Assembly (NCBI GenBank): GCA_963565915.1
Contig: OY751494.1
Location: 3,658,001-3,722,000, forward strand
Reading direction: 5' to 3'
Source: Entoloma clypeatum
Taxonomy: Eukaryota > Basidiomycota > Agaricomycetes > Agaricales > Entolomataceae
Length of the DNA: 64,000 bases
Shown: one piece after another, positions 32,475 to 43,466 of the stretch
Layout of the letters: every line of letters starts with the position of its first letter
Position numbering within the stretch: position 1 is the stretch's first letter
Notes under the pieces: generated by a model
Databases searched by the model: none
What the model was told of the DNA's origin: nothing
Seen by the model: the letters and a program-made list of their open reading frames with translations, nothing else
Made by a program: the position numbers and the translations under genes

Positions 32475-35400
32475 GATCCAGACAGACAACTACAAAATGC
32501 TGATGCTGCTCAGAGATATATGGCTTATGTGCGACAGCTGGAAGCTGAACGACAAGCAGAACTTGATGATGATGTTGATCCATGTCAAAGACAAATAGAA
32601 GAAGATCGACGACTGGCACAACAAGAACAAGAAGAACTAGAGAGACAGCAGGCTCTTCAAGATGATCTTGCCAGACTAGAGCGTATAAACAGATGAGAAC
32701 AAGAGCGAGCTCAGCAGGAAGATAATGAGGAGGAGGAGGAGGAGGAGGAGATAATCAATCAAAATCAAAATATCTCTGCTGCACCTGCATTGGCCCCTTA
32801 TCAACAACAGCCTCAACAGAATCAGCATCAGAGAAATAACAGACAGACTATACCTTTGGGTTATGGTCCATACAGATCACCAGAGCCTGAGCCTCATTAT
32901 CTGGGACCTATGAATATTGAATGCTCTCACTGCATTTTGATTCTGAAAAACTCTCAAAGTCAACCAAGAATAATCCAAAGTTTGGCATATGTTGTCTTCA
33001 AGGCCAAGTAAAGCTTACTCCTCTAAGACCACCACCACCTGAACTTTGGAGACTGTTTTCTGGCTCACATGAATACTCTGCCCATTTTATAGAAAATATC
33101 CGCCAATACAATGCAGCATTTGCATTTACTTCTCTGGGGGTTAACATTGACCGTTCTGTTCTTTCTACTGCCGGTGCACCTGCACCATATACTTTTCATA
33201 TAAATGGTGAACTTCATCATCGATATGGTACTCTATTACCACAAGAAGGTGAAGTATCAAGATATGCTCAAATATATATAAATGATCCTGCTGTTCAACA
33301 ACAAATACGCATGGGAAGAAATCCCAATCTAAGATCTGAAGTTGTGGCTGATCTTCAGGCCATGCTGCTTAATGTTCATCCTTATATTCAACTGTATCAA
33401 CAAGCTATCCAGAGAATACGTGAAGAACCTGCTGAACAACAGCAGAATTTTCAGATGGTACTCCGATCTGACTGGGGTGATCAAAGAAGATACAATGATG
33501 TAACTGCTCAAGATGAAATAGCTGTCTTGATACCAGGAGATGGAACTCAAGAATATTCCAATCACAGAGATATTGTTCTTCATCTAAAAGATGGAGCTCT
33601 GCACCAGATCAGTCATCTTCATAAATCTTATGCCTCTCTGCATTATGTTTTGTTATTTTCCTATGGTGAAAATGGATGGTTTCCTGCTATTCCATCATAT
33701 CCTGGCCCTGATGGAAAAGTCAGATGTAAATTTGTTAGTGAAAGATGCTACTATGCACATCATATACATTACAGAGAAGTCAATATCAGAGATCTACCTC
33801 CATTGTTCTGGGGATCAAAGCTACTTCAGCAGTTTGTTGTTGATGCTTGGGCTTCTACTCAACAGAACCTATTGAACTGGACTAGACACAATCAGAAAAA
33901 ATAAGAGCTGAAGTTTATCAAGGCCTTCAGAATGTGGTTTGGGATGACACAAATGCTGAGTTTGACCTTGCTAATTATGGCCAGCGTATCATTCTTCCAT
34001 CTTCTTTTATTGGAAGTGAACGACATATGCAGCAGCTATTTCAAGATTCTATGGCAATCTGCCGGGCTTTTAGCAAGCCTGATATCTTCTTGACTATGAC
34101 TGCTGATCCATCTTGGCCTGAGATTCTGGAAAATATTCTCACAAATCCGAATGGAAGAAAACAAACTGTTTCTGATAGACCAGATATTGTTGTGCTTGTG
34201 TTTGAAGAAAAAAAGAATGCTTTGTTGAAAGAAATAAAAGAAGGTCGTGTCTTTGGAAAGGTTGCTGCTATGGTTCATACAATTGAATTTCAGAAAAGAG
34301 GTCTTCCTCATATGCATCTGCTAATCTTCCTTGATGAGAGTTGCAAAATTAGAAGTGCTGAAGATGTGGATTGTATTGTCTGTGCTGAGATTCCTGACAA
34401 GAATAAACATCCAATACTATATGATGTTGTAACAAAGTCTATGGTTCATGGTCCCTGCAGTGAACGATGTATGATAAATAACAAATGCAGAAAAGACTTT
34501 CCAAAGTCTTATCAGCCAACTACACTATATGGAGATGATGGCTATCCAAAATACAGAAGACGTGATAATGGTGTTCACTTTCAAAAGGGTGATTATATCT
34601 ATACCAACAAGTATGTACCTTTTTGCTTTCAAACAAGATCCTATGCTAATATTGGTCTTATCAGAGATGTGGTATCATACAACCCTTATCTGTCTGCCAA
34701 ATACAGATGTCACATCAATGTTGAAATCAGTGCTTCTATTCATGCTGTCAAGTATATTCACAAGTACATCTATAAAGGCTTTGATAAAACTACTATTGAA
34801 CTCTCATCTGGAGCTCAAAGAGATGAAACAAGGAATTTCTTGATGCACATTGTATATCTGCATCTGAAGCATGCTGGCGCATCTTTGAATTTTCCATGCA
34901 CTCTGAATCACCAGCTGTGTATCGTTTGCCTGTTCATTTGCCAAACCAACAGTTGGTTTATTATAATGAAGAAGATACTATTGATGAGGTTTTATCACGG
35001 AGAAATATCAATGAAACTCAACTGACTGCATGGTTCAAAATAAATGCTGATGATAATAATATAGAAGCATGGCAGATTCTTTATCAAGATTTTCCTAAAA
35101 AATATTCTTTTAATAAAAAAACCAAAAAGTGGACACTTCTGACTAGGAGTCCACCTGCTATTGGACGCATGTACTTTGCATCTCCTGCTCAAGGAGAGCG
35201 GTTTTATCTAAGACTATTATTGACTGTTATTCCTGGAGCTACTTCTTTCCAATATCTGCGTACTTTCAATGGAGAGACATTTGATTCTTTTAAAGCTGTC
35301 TGTCTGCAGCGTGGGTTATTGGAAGATGATTATGAGTGGGAACAGTGTTTGAGAGAGGCTACACAGATGCAGCCTGGCTCATCACTCAGATCATTGTTTG

Positions 35401-37112
35401 CTATTATACTATTGAACTGCTTTCCTGCTCAACCAGATATTCTGTGGGATAAATTCAAGCTTGATATATGTGATGATCTGAGAGTTAGACTGGAAAGAAT
35501 GCTTCCAAACTATGATTTATCAGAAGATGAAATTTATGATTATGGACTATATCTATTGAACAATATTCTCATGAAGTCTGGCAAAACTTTGAAGGATTTT
35601 CCACCCATGCCATTGCCTGTTAGAAATGACTGGAATCAACATCTCTCCAACAATTATCTACTGCATGAGCAATTAGACTATGATCATGATGAACTCATTC
35701 AGTTGGTGGAAAGAAATTGTCAGTCTTTTAATAATGAACAACGATCTGTTTATAATGCTGTACTCGATTCTGTCAATAATAACCTGGGAAAAATGCTTTT
35801 TATCCACAGTGGTGGTGGTGGTGGAAAAACCTTTTTGTGTAATACAATTGCTGCCACAGTTAGATCTGAGGAAGGTGGTGTTGCATTGTGTGTTGCATCC
35901 TCTGGCATTGCTGCATTGCTTCTTGAGGGTGGTTGAACTGCACACTCAAGGTTCAAAATACCCATTCACATCAATGAAACATCTGTCACATCACTCAAAC
36001 GCAGTCTACCAATCTATGAGGTTTTACAAAAGACAAAAGTTATTATCTGGGATGAAGTTCCAATGCAACACAAGTATGCTATTGATGCTGTTGATCGGGG
36101 TCTTAGAGATCTGTTAGACAAACCCAATGCATCTTTTGGAGGAATAACAGTAGTCTTTGGTGGTGACTTTTGACAAACACTTCCTGTAGTACCTCAAGGA
36201 ACTAGAGAACAAATTGTCAATGCCTCTCTTTGCAAAGGCAATCTCTGGGGACAGGTGGAAGTCCACTATCTGACACAAAATATGTGCTTGGACAGGACTC
36301 CCGACAGTGACAGACATGCTGCTTGGCTGCTGAATATTGGAGCTGGAACCGGTAGTGATAATCAAGATACTGTGCAATTACCTGAGCAAATGTGCTTCAC
36401 AGATAATACACTTGACAATCTTATTGCATCAACATATCCAAACATCTCTGGAGACAATGATAAAGAAGATCAGTACTTCTTGGACAGAACAATTTTGTCT
36501 CCCAAAAACAATGATGTTGATGCTATTAATGATGTTATACTTGATACAATTTATTCCAATCGTGAGAAGCATGTTATGTTGAGTGCAGATTCTGTCAACC
36601 TTGATGATAATGGAACAAATCAGCCATATCCTGTGGAATTTCTCAATTCACTCAAAGCAAGTGGTTTACCACTCTCAAAACTCACAATGAAAACTGGATG
36701 TCCCCTCATGGTTCTTCATAATCTGGAAGCATCCAAAGGTCTTTGCAATGGAACACGTTTAATAGTTCTTGCTGTTGGTCAACGTGTTCTGAAATGTAGA
36801 ATCATTAGTGGTGATCAAAAGTTTGCAGGACAACTGGCATTGATTCCAAGAATTACTTTGGAACCATCTGCAGAAACACTTCCTATTCCACTCAGACGAA
36901 GACAATTTCCTGTCCGTCTTGCATTTGCAATGACAATCAACAAATCCCAAGGCCAGTCAGTCAAAAATGTAGGACTTGATCTGCGCACACCTGTCTTTTC
37001 TCATGGGCAACTCTATGTCGCATTGTCACAATGTACTTCCGGTGATCACATCAAAGTTTTGCTCCCAGCAGGCAATGAAGATAGAAAAACAGAGATGTTT
37101 TCAGTGGTCTAA
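32475..37112 (+). pseudogene. Helitron-2 Rep/PIF1 helicase, downstream of the insertion
   Basis: Continues the coiled coil (DPDRQLQNADAAQRYMAY), then a zinc segment, Rep region (GLPHMHLLIFLDE, YIHKYIYKG) and PIF1 helicase (HSGGGGGKTFLCN, VIIWDEVPM, MTIN KSQGQ). Damage: TGA 32694, ~10-nt deletion near 32930, one-base loss in an A-run near 33900, frameshift near 34831, and TGA at 35934 and 36171 (both where Helitron-1 has Arg codons). One intron, 34611-34664. It cannot give a full product. Confidence 0.8.
34611..34664 (+). other. Intron of Helitron-2
   Basis: 54 nt with GTATGT donor, TGCTAAT branch site and TTATCAG acceptor. Splicing joins TNK to DVVSYNP. Its length is a multiple of three, so the unspliced frame also reads through. 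Confidence 0.7.
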
Positions 37113-37240
37113 TATTGTGAGTACAATTACTATTCTGACAGCCTATAATAACCGGACTCTGCCATAGATGAATAATTTACACATAATTCAATAGAATGGT
37201 ATAAGATACAATAATATTTATGACTTGCACTCCCACCCCC

Positions 37241-37374
37241 CACCCCCCAGAGGGGGGTGCAACTAAATATTGTAGATAGACCATTATTTCAATGAATGCA
37301 AGAGATAATACTTATAAGGAGAATTAATACCATCTCCACCCTCCCCCACCCCCCGGAGGGGGGTGCAACTAAAT
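37241..37374 (+). mobile_element. Two tandem Helitron-like 3' termini
   Basis: CACCCCCC-AGA-GGGGGGTG then CAACTAA (CTAA at 37263-37266). About 105 bp later there is a second CACCCCCC-GGA-GGGGGGTG then CAACTAA (CTAA at 37371-37374). Each matches the hairpin plus CTRR ending of Helitron-1. Confidence 0.55.
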
Positions 37375-37394
37375 AATAATATATAGTCCCTCCA

Positions 37395-37444
37395 TGCCGT
37401 ATGATGCATCACACTCTGCACCATATGGCACGGGTCATACCCTC
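37395..37444. repeat. Hairpin-bearing short repeat
   Basis: TGCCGTATG and CATATGGCA form an imperfect stem, followed by CGGGTCATACCCTC. The same unit occurs at 52011-52066 upstream of the CorA gene. Confidence 0.5.
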
Positions 37445-37455
37445 ATCTATAACAA

Positions 37456-37565
37456 GTGGGAGGGGGGGGTCGATGACTAAGATTGGTCAGAACTGAGTAA
37501 GATTGATGCATCTTAGTAAGCTGAGTCAGGATTGGTAAGTCTTACTTAAGCAAAATCCCTCCCAT
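37456..37565. mobile_element. MITE, 110 bp, second copy
   Basis: GTGGGAGGG...CCCTCCCAT, nearly identical to 13081-13191 including flanks. No ORF. Confidence 0.5.
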
Positions 37566-37827
37566 GTACTGTCCGACGAGTGCAAAGCACAAGCCATGGC
37601 TCCATCAATCTCCCATCAATCCATTGATGCAGCCATCAATTCACTGAATATTCTGGATCCTTTCACTGAAGGTATGTATACTATGTGGGCCATGTATTGT
37701 AGCATGTATTTGAGTAACCTGAACAAAATATGGAGTAAAATAAAAATAACCATGAATGGCTGTAAAGAAATAAGATATTTGCCTGATGAGACTGCAGAAT
37801 TGTTACAATCTGTGTAGGGACTTTCTG
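37566..37827. other. No supported gene
   Basis: An ATG-started 73-codon frame (37596-37817) exists, but composition and lack of any motif give no support. A GTATGT donor-like word at 37671 could make it a first exon, but no continuation was found. Confidence 0.3.
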
Positions 37828-38745
37828 GCTTATTCCTTCAGCGAAAATCATCCATAATATGCATAATGCAAGGGCCAAAAAAGATGATTGGGATCTGTTC
37901 CACGGATCTGTTGTTATATCCGTCTCCGAATCTCCGATCCACTCCGATCGTCCTCCGACATTCCGGACATCCGTTACCTCTGCATCTCTGCACGTTGCCA
38001 TCGTGCATTTCATATTTATAACTCCATGCCTTTATGCATTTCATATTCATATTCCCGTTTACTTATGCATTGCCTTTTCTGCATGGTCCGTTGACCAACA
38101 TCTCCAATGTTCGTTACAGTCGCTGGCAACTTACGCCACAACTCCGGACCTACTCCAACCATCTCCATAAAGTAATCACATTTAGGTATTTAAGCTCATA
38201 CCATACCTGTAGTTCCTCAGTTCGAATATCAACAAAGTTCACTCCTCTACTCCCCGTTCATGCCAGAGATCCTCACTGTGGTACAATACAATGACGACAT
38301 CCTCATCTACTGCTCTTCCTCCATCGTTACCCTTCGACGAGCTCAGTACTGTGTCCGAGTCACAACTCCAACGTCATCCGACCACTTCCACGTCAATGTG
38401 TCTCTCACCGAGATCTCTCCAAGGACCTCCGCACCTCTGACCTCTCCTCCGACCTCCTGAAATTGGGACACCTTATCCAACAAACGGCGGCGCAACACAT
38501 ACGTTGAAGCCACATCCCTCCCCTTCGTCGTTCCTCCGCATTTCTGGAGTTCCGCGACCTCCGACGGACTCCGACGAAGCTCCGACTTTTCACCTACTTG
38601 ACATTATGAAAATAAGCAGAAAAGAGGGGGTCAGGGTGTGTACTGTATATAGGCAATCCCCAGCTTATTCATTCAGCGAAAATCATCCATGATATGGATA
38701 ATGCAAGGGACAAAAGAGACGATAGGGACCCGTTCCACAGATCTG
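37828..38745 (+). repeat. TCCG-rich LTR-like block between 83-bp direct repeats
   Basis: Direct repeats 37828-37910 and 38663-38745 bracket about 750 bp rich in TCCG words. TATTTAAG at 38187 is followed 32 nt later by AGTTCGAATAT (38219-38229), a one-base variant of the Gypsy-E start-site word AGTTCAAATAT. So this is probably a decayed LTR plus leader of a Gypsy-E relative, plus-oriented. The small frame at 38260-38460 has no recognisable domain. Confidence 0.45.
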
Positions 38746-38893
38746 CTTATATCCAGTGTTTTGTTGAAATATAGAAAAATGGGGAGAACATGGGTTTCAT
38801 GACTGATTGGAACATTATTTCCCTTACTCCTCCAGTCAAATTCACTCATTCAATGCACAAATCAAGGATACAATGTATTTCCCCCATCATTTT
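38746..38893. other. Spacer before Copia-C
   Basis: No gene seen in these ~150 bp. It ends in ATTTT, the 5-bp target site of Copia-C. Confidence 0.4.
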
Positions 38894-39242
38894 TGTTGAA
38901 CATATTGCCAGATATGTCGCACTATGTGCTTGTCACAGGAAGTGACTATAAGTCACTATTACCATATATGTGAGTTTATGGTATAACCACGGACGCATGA
39001 CTTGTTTATGTATTGTTTGTACAATGGTCCGTGCGCATATTGGATTAGTATAAATACCCATGTATTTAGTACAGTGAATCCTAACTTCTTGAACACCCCA
39101 GTTCTTTGAGTTAACTAACAAGCTAGTACAGCTTCTAGAATTCCTTTAGTTACTCTTAACCAGGTTAGTTGAGCTTCCTTCATGCCTTCGTACCGTTACA
39201 TCTTGAGCGCCCTTTGGGCTGCCTATGTCGGTTACATCATTA
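38894..39242 (+). repeat. Copia-C 5' LTR, 349 bp
   Basis: TGTTGAAC...CATCATTA. The unusual TA end is supported by both the ATTTT duplication and the primer site position. It carries a possible splice donor (GGTTAGTTG, ~39163) and the ATG of ORF1 at 39182. Confidence 0.85.
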
Positions 39243-40018
39243 GGTTATGGGCCCCGGCCCTAGCGCCGCATGCTCTGAGTATCTTAGCTTTTGCGCTATT
39301 ATTGGCAGCATCCGCTTTGTATGCTAGCCTGGAGACTGGTTTCCTCAGTATCGAATACATCGAGCTCGATGGTTCCCTTAACGGTGAACCTCGAAGTATT
39401 CGAGGTATTGAATGCACCTTTCAGTGGGTCATTCTTGATCGATTACTTGAGAGAATCCCTGTTACATTGATTGCATCACGAGAGCAAGTCCATATGGTGC
39501 CAACGGCACAGGGTTCAGTCCCTGCGGGTCATGATGACAATGGACGCATCGTTGCACGTTGCGGGGTGTGTCGACAACTTGTTGTTGACAGTCAGCATTG
39601 CCCGAGGCATTGCATAGACAACACCACTTTTGACTACTCGTGTACAACGTGTGATGCAGGAACAGCAAGGGCTCGAGTTCTAAACCGCAGACGGCGTAAT
39701 CGCCGTACTGAGGTACCTGTTGCGGTACCTACCCAAGATGGAGATCCCACGGATCCTCCGCCCGTGTATGTTGATGATGGGACCATCCCTGAAGCACACG
39801 GAGCACCTCCTCTTTCGCCTCCGACCCAACAAGTTCGGTTGCCGGATAATGACTCCTTAATTGAAGCGGCGAACAGAGCGAATGAAGTCATGCTCCCTAT
39901 TCAGGGAGGGTCTTGCACCTGTGGGCAACACAGCACTCAGGGCGCACATGACGATTGGGTAGAATTAGTGATGGCATTTCATATGCTACCACTAGACCAA
40001 ACAGGGAACGAAGAATGA
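39182..40018 (+). CDS. Copia-C ORF1: extra membrane/Cys-cluster protein before gag
   Basis: 278 codons, ATG at 39182 inside the 5' LTR. The first ~20 codons are LTR, the next few are the primer site, and the frame ends at 40018 before gag. There are two hydrophobic segments near the N-terminus (about residues 6-22 and 31-49), a long hydrophilic part and a Cys cluster (CGVC, CPRHC, CTTC; spacing C-x2-C-x10-C-x3-C-x9-C-x2-C). A Pro-rich tail ends with a CTCGQH motif. It is thus probably membrane-anchored and possibly zinc-binding. I recognise no family. Copia-A and Copia-B have nothing here. An intron acceptor just before gag (TTTTCCAG, 40099) could remove it from a spliced gag mRNA. Confidence 0.65.
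   Translation: MPSYRYILSALWAAYVGYIIRLWAPALAPHALSILAFALLLAASALYASLETGFLSIEYIELDGSLNGEPRSIRGIECTFQWVILDRLLERIPVTLIASREQVHMVPTAQGSVPAGHDDNGRIVARCGVCRQLVVDSQHCPRHCIDNTTFDYSCTTCDAGTARARVLNRRRRNRRTEVPVAVPTQDGDPTDPPPVYVDDGTIPEAHGAPPLSPPTQQVRLPDNDSLIEAANRANEVMLPIQGGSCTCGQHSTQGAHDDWVELVMAFHMLPLDQTGNEE
39243..39254 (+). promoter_or_regulatory. Copia-C primer-binding site, half-tRNA type
   Basis: GGTTATGGGCCC directly after the LTR, complementary to the anticodon stem-loop (GGGCCCATAACC) of eukaryotic initiator tRNA-Met. It is shared with Copia-A and Copia-B. Drosophila copia and yeast Ty5 use the same cleaved half-tRNA scheme. Confidence 0.75.
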
Positions 40019-40107
40019 TGATCGACAAGGCAGCTCGTCTATTTATTTTCTGATGTGCTTTTTCGATATTTCATATGCTGATTCTGTTTATGTTTTCCAG
40101 CATCATC

Positions 40108-43010
40108 ATGTCTTCAAACTCAAAACTCGACCTCGCTTCCTCCGTTCCCAAACTCACCACCACAAACTTCTCCATCTATCAGGAGAAAATGAGCGCCTAC
40201 CTCAAGGCTGCTAAAGTGTGGAGGATCGTCACCGGCGATAAAAAGATTCCGGTTGACCCTAAAGAGACAGACTTCCAAGATAAGTTAAACACTTGGCATG
40301 AGCAGGATGATCAGGCCCAAGGCCTAATTCAGATGTCCATTTTGGACTCTCTCGTCCATCACATCAAGGGAGCTAAAACCTCCAAGGAGATGTGGGACCT
40401 GATCGCCGTTAAACTGTCCACGGTTGGCCCGTCCACCGTTTTTGCTGATTTTCAGCAACTCCTCCGCACCTCTCTTTCTCCCGCCGATCCTTTATCGGGC
40501 ATCGATAAGATGCAGACCCTTTTTCAACGACTCGAGCACAACCACATAGACATCCCCAAGTTCGTCCGGATCATGATGATCCTGAATGGACTGCCTCAAG
40601 GCTATGGTGGTCTAGTACACAGCATCCTTTTTGATGCGGTACACTATGTGGCACCTAGCGGAGATCAATCCGCTGTACTCAAGATCGAGAAAGTAATCGA
40701 GCAAGTACGCTCAGAATACTTCCGTAAAAACCTGCACGCTCCACAGTCCCAAGGAAGCGCTCACGCGAACAAAATCTCTGCGGTAAAACGCGCTCGTCCT
40801 AACCCCCTGAAATACCAGCCTCGCACTGGACCCTCTCAGGGATCTTCGGAAGGACCGGCTGCTAACCAGCAGCATTCGCATCAGCACTCCAAGCCCTGGA
40901 AAGGCAAGGGACGTGGAACTTCTGCCGGGAAGACCAAGGGCAAAGGACCCTGGAAAGGTAAAGAGAAGGCGCATTTTGCCTCCTCTGCCATGGATAGCGC
41001 CCCTGATGGGCAACTTCCAATCCAGACCTTGCCCAACACGGTCATTTACGAAAATGGGTCTATCTTCACTCCGCACCCCTCATCATCCACCGATTGGAGG
41101 ATTAGGAACAACCAATCGCTTGCGATCGGTAATATTCCTGGCCCAGGCCCTTTCACGGACCTGGATGGAGTGCACACACTGGCTAACAGCATTGGTGTCC
41201 CTCCAACAGCTCAGAATCTAACTCGCCTCGTCGAGGTTCCTGCGCTTCAACGTAATGAAGCTGCAACGTCAAGGCCGCTCTCAGCGCCTCCGACAATGGA
41301 CCCCCGGAATCACCGCATTCCGGTTTTCAAAGAAACGCCGAGTAGAATCAGCTGGGCCGATGAGATGGAGACAGAAGACATAGCCCCCACCATAAGGGGC
41401 TATTACGATGAAGGATATGTCAATGACTATATGGAGTATGAAGTTTCCCATGGTGATGGAAACAACGACGATATGGGGTATGTTTCACATTCAAAAGCAC
41501 GTACAATGCAGTTAACAAATACTTCACAGAAGCCTCTTTGGAGACGAGTGAATGGACGGCGGTCCAATGTATTTTTATCATCTGCTGTACATGCGCTTAT
41601 AGCGCAAATAAATTCTCATTATGTGAATTGTGCTGAATGTAAGAAACAGAATCAATCCAATTGGATTCTTGATTCAGGAGCATCATTGCACTTTACTTAT
41701 GATATCAATGATTTCATTGAGTATACCCCACTAAAAGATCGTCAATCTGTGCAAATTGCACAGAAAGGTCACACTATTCAGATCCTTGGACAAGGGACGG
41801 TGTTGATTAATCACACCATCAAGAAAAACGGGAGAAAACAAAACAAAATAACTCGTCTATCACCCGTTTATTATATACCAGATTTAGATGTTCGTCTTTT
41901 ATCTGTAGGCGAGATCCTTAAACAAGGAAATGAAATTAGCAGACGATTTGGTTCGATCACGCTAAAGACCAATTCAGGTCTTCCTTTGTTTATGTGTTAT
42001 CCTCATAAGGCAAATGAATCGATTTATTGGCTAAACGCCACGATCATTAAAGAGGAACGAATACACTTGGTTAGTCTTAGTGTCTCACAATCTGTTGATT
42101 ATGACACCTGGCACAAGCGATTCGGACACCCTTCACATGAAGTACTGCGACATGCTTCTAAACATGTCAAAGGTTTCAATGGAGTGGACAAACCGTCCAC
42201 TGAGCGACCCTGCAAAGGATGCGCTCTTGGAAAGATGCCTTCAAAATCTTTCTCACCATCTCAGACACGCGCTAAAGCACCTTTTGAGCTAATCCATTCG
42301 GATTTAAAGCAATTCAAAAAGGCGACTTATGGCAAATATAATTATTATATCAGCTTTGTTGATGACTACACATCACACGCCTGGATCTCTTTATTGAGAC
42401 TAAAATCCGATGCACACTCTGCACTTTGTGATTTTAATGCCATGGTTAAAAACCAATTCAATATGACAATTAAAACTTGGCATTTTGATGGCGGCGGTGA
42501 GTTTGTCCCTTTCCAAGCAGATATGCGTGAGATGGGAATCCAGGGTGAAGTTACTGTGCCGCACCAGCCACAACAAAACGGTCGTGCAGAACGTTTCAAC
42601 AGAACTTTAATGGATAAAGCACTTGCTATGTTGCATGATGCTTGCCTACCCAAAATATGGATTCAATTTGCGGTAGAACATGCACTTCACTTGTATAACC
42701 GAACTCCATTGAAAAGACATGGATGGCTTACTCCGTATGAGTCCCTTAAAAAGGAAAAGCCTGATGTGTCGAACCTACACGTTTTTGGATGTGGTGCTTA
42801 CGTCTTTCTTCCAAAAGAAATTCGTACTACCACCGCTAAATCCGAGCTGATGATTTTCATTGGATTTAAAACTGGAACTAAAGGTTACCGGTTTATGCGG
42901 ATGCCAAACAACGTGGTCTTCATAGGTGTCACAGCAATGTTTGATGAACAGCTGTTCCCAAAATGTTCTACATTGAACAAAATACCTTCGATAACACAAT
43001 ACCATGATCC
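40108..43010 (+). CDS. Copia-C gag-pol, part 1: Gag, protease, integrase
   Basis: The frame is open from an upstream ATG at 40075, but MSSNSKLDLASSVPKLTTTN at 40108 looks like the true Gag start. Capsid-like region first (YQEKMSAYLKAAKVWRIVTG), then a basic Gly/Lys-rich stretch. Then CAECKKQ, and the protease WILDSGASLHFTYD. GAG-pre-integrase is TWHKRFGHPSHEVL. The integrase zinc motif ends CKGCALGKM, and the core is HSDLKQF, DGGGEFVPF and QQNGRAERFN with all three acidic residues. It is interrupted after ITQYHD at GATCC by Gypsy-D, and resumes in frame at 49112. Confidence 0.88.
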
Positions 43011-43454
43011 TGTAAGGGCAACCACTTTGCACTTTCCCTTTCCGTTTATTTCCACCATCTCCGACGCCCTCCGACGCCCTCCGACGCCCTCCGATCGTAT
43101 CTGTTGCCTCTGATATCTTATTCACCTCTCTGCACCTCTCCACATCCGACGACTCCGCGCCCCTCCGCTCCTCCGCACGTCGGATCGCAGGTACTATCAT
43201 TCATCTCGTTTCCATTCATCCCCCATCCCTACTCCCGACCATTACTCATCATTCCTATGTCTCGTTTTATCTTTTATTTCATATCTCATTTTACTATTTA
43301 TCTCGCTAGCTTGCAGGGGAATCCTTAGAACTTTCTCTTCGGATCTCCCTTGCAAGGTGTGTGTTTTATTACTTATCAGACTGCTCAATCTAATCTTCGG
43401 ATCTCCCTTGCAAGTATCTGAGTTTGAGTCTTGGATCGTAAGGTCGCCCTTACA
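43011..43454 (+). repeat. Gypsy-D 5' LTR, 444 bp
   Basis: TGTAAGGGC...GCCCTTACA. It contains a tandem CTCCGACGCC block in U3, a TATTTAT box at 43295, and the predicted start word AGAACTTTCT at 43327. TTCGGATCTCCCTTGCAAG is repeated twice downstream. Confidence 0.9.
43295..43336 (+). promoter_or_regulatory. Gypsy-D TATA-like box and predicted mRNA 5' end
   Basis: TATTTAT (43295-43301), then AGAACTTTCT (43327-43336) 32 nt on. The same spacing as in the other Gypsy LTRs. Confidence 0.55.
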
Positions 43455-43456
43455 GT

Positions 43457-43466
43457 AGAAAGTTCT
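43457..43466 (+). promoter_or_regulatory. Gypsy-D self-priming primer-binding site
   Basis: AGAAAGTTCT, 2 nt after the LTR, is the exact complement of AGAACTTTCT (43327-43336). Confidence 0.75.

Larger units (their letters stand above)
19219..37266 (+). mobile_element. Helitron-2, split by Gypsy-B/Copia-B
   Basis: Two blocks, 19219-20081 and 32475-37266, form one Helitron related to Helitron-1. The insertion is precise: GATCC is duplicated at 20077-20081 and 32475-32479. The 5' end is replaced by the Copia-A LTR. The 3' end is the hairpin plus CTAA at 37263-37266, with a second similar end at 37371-37374. The copy is more AT-rich and more decayed than Helitron-1. Confidence 0.8.

Noticed and set aside
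37596..37817. Plus-strand 73-codon ORF with ATG
   Set aside because: No homologous feature in the other MITE-flank copy, no domain, low complexity at the start.
38260..38460. Small ORF containing a YNDDILIY string that resembles the YLDD motif of RT
   Set aside because: No other RT motif nearby; surrounding sequence is LTR/leader-like, so the match is likely coincidental.
39182..40018. Reading Copia-C ORF1 as an env gene or captured host gene
   Set aside because: Position is before gag, not after pol, there is no fusion-peptide or signal-cleavage pattern, and I recognised no host family.
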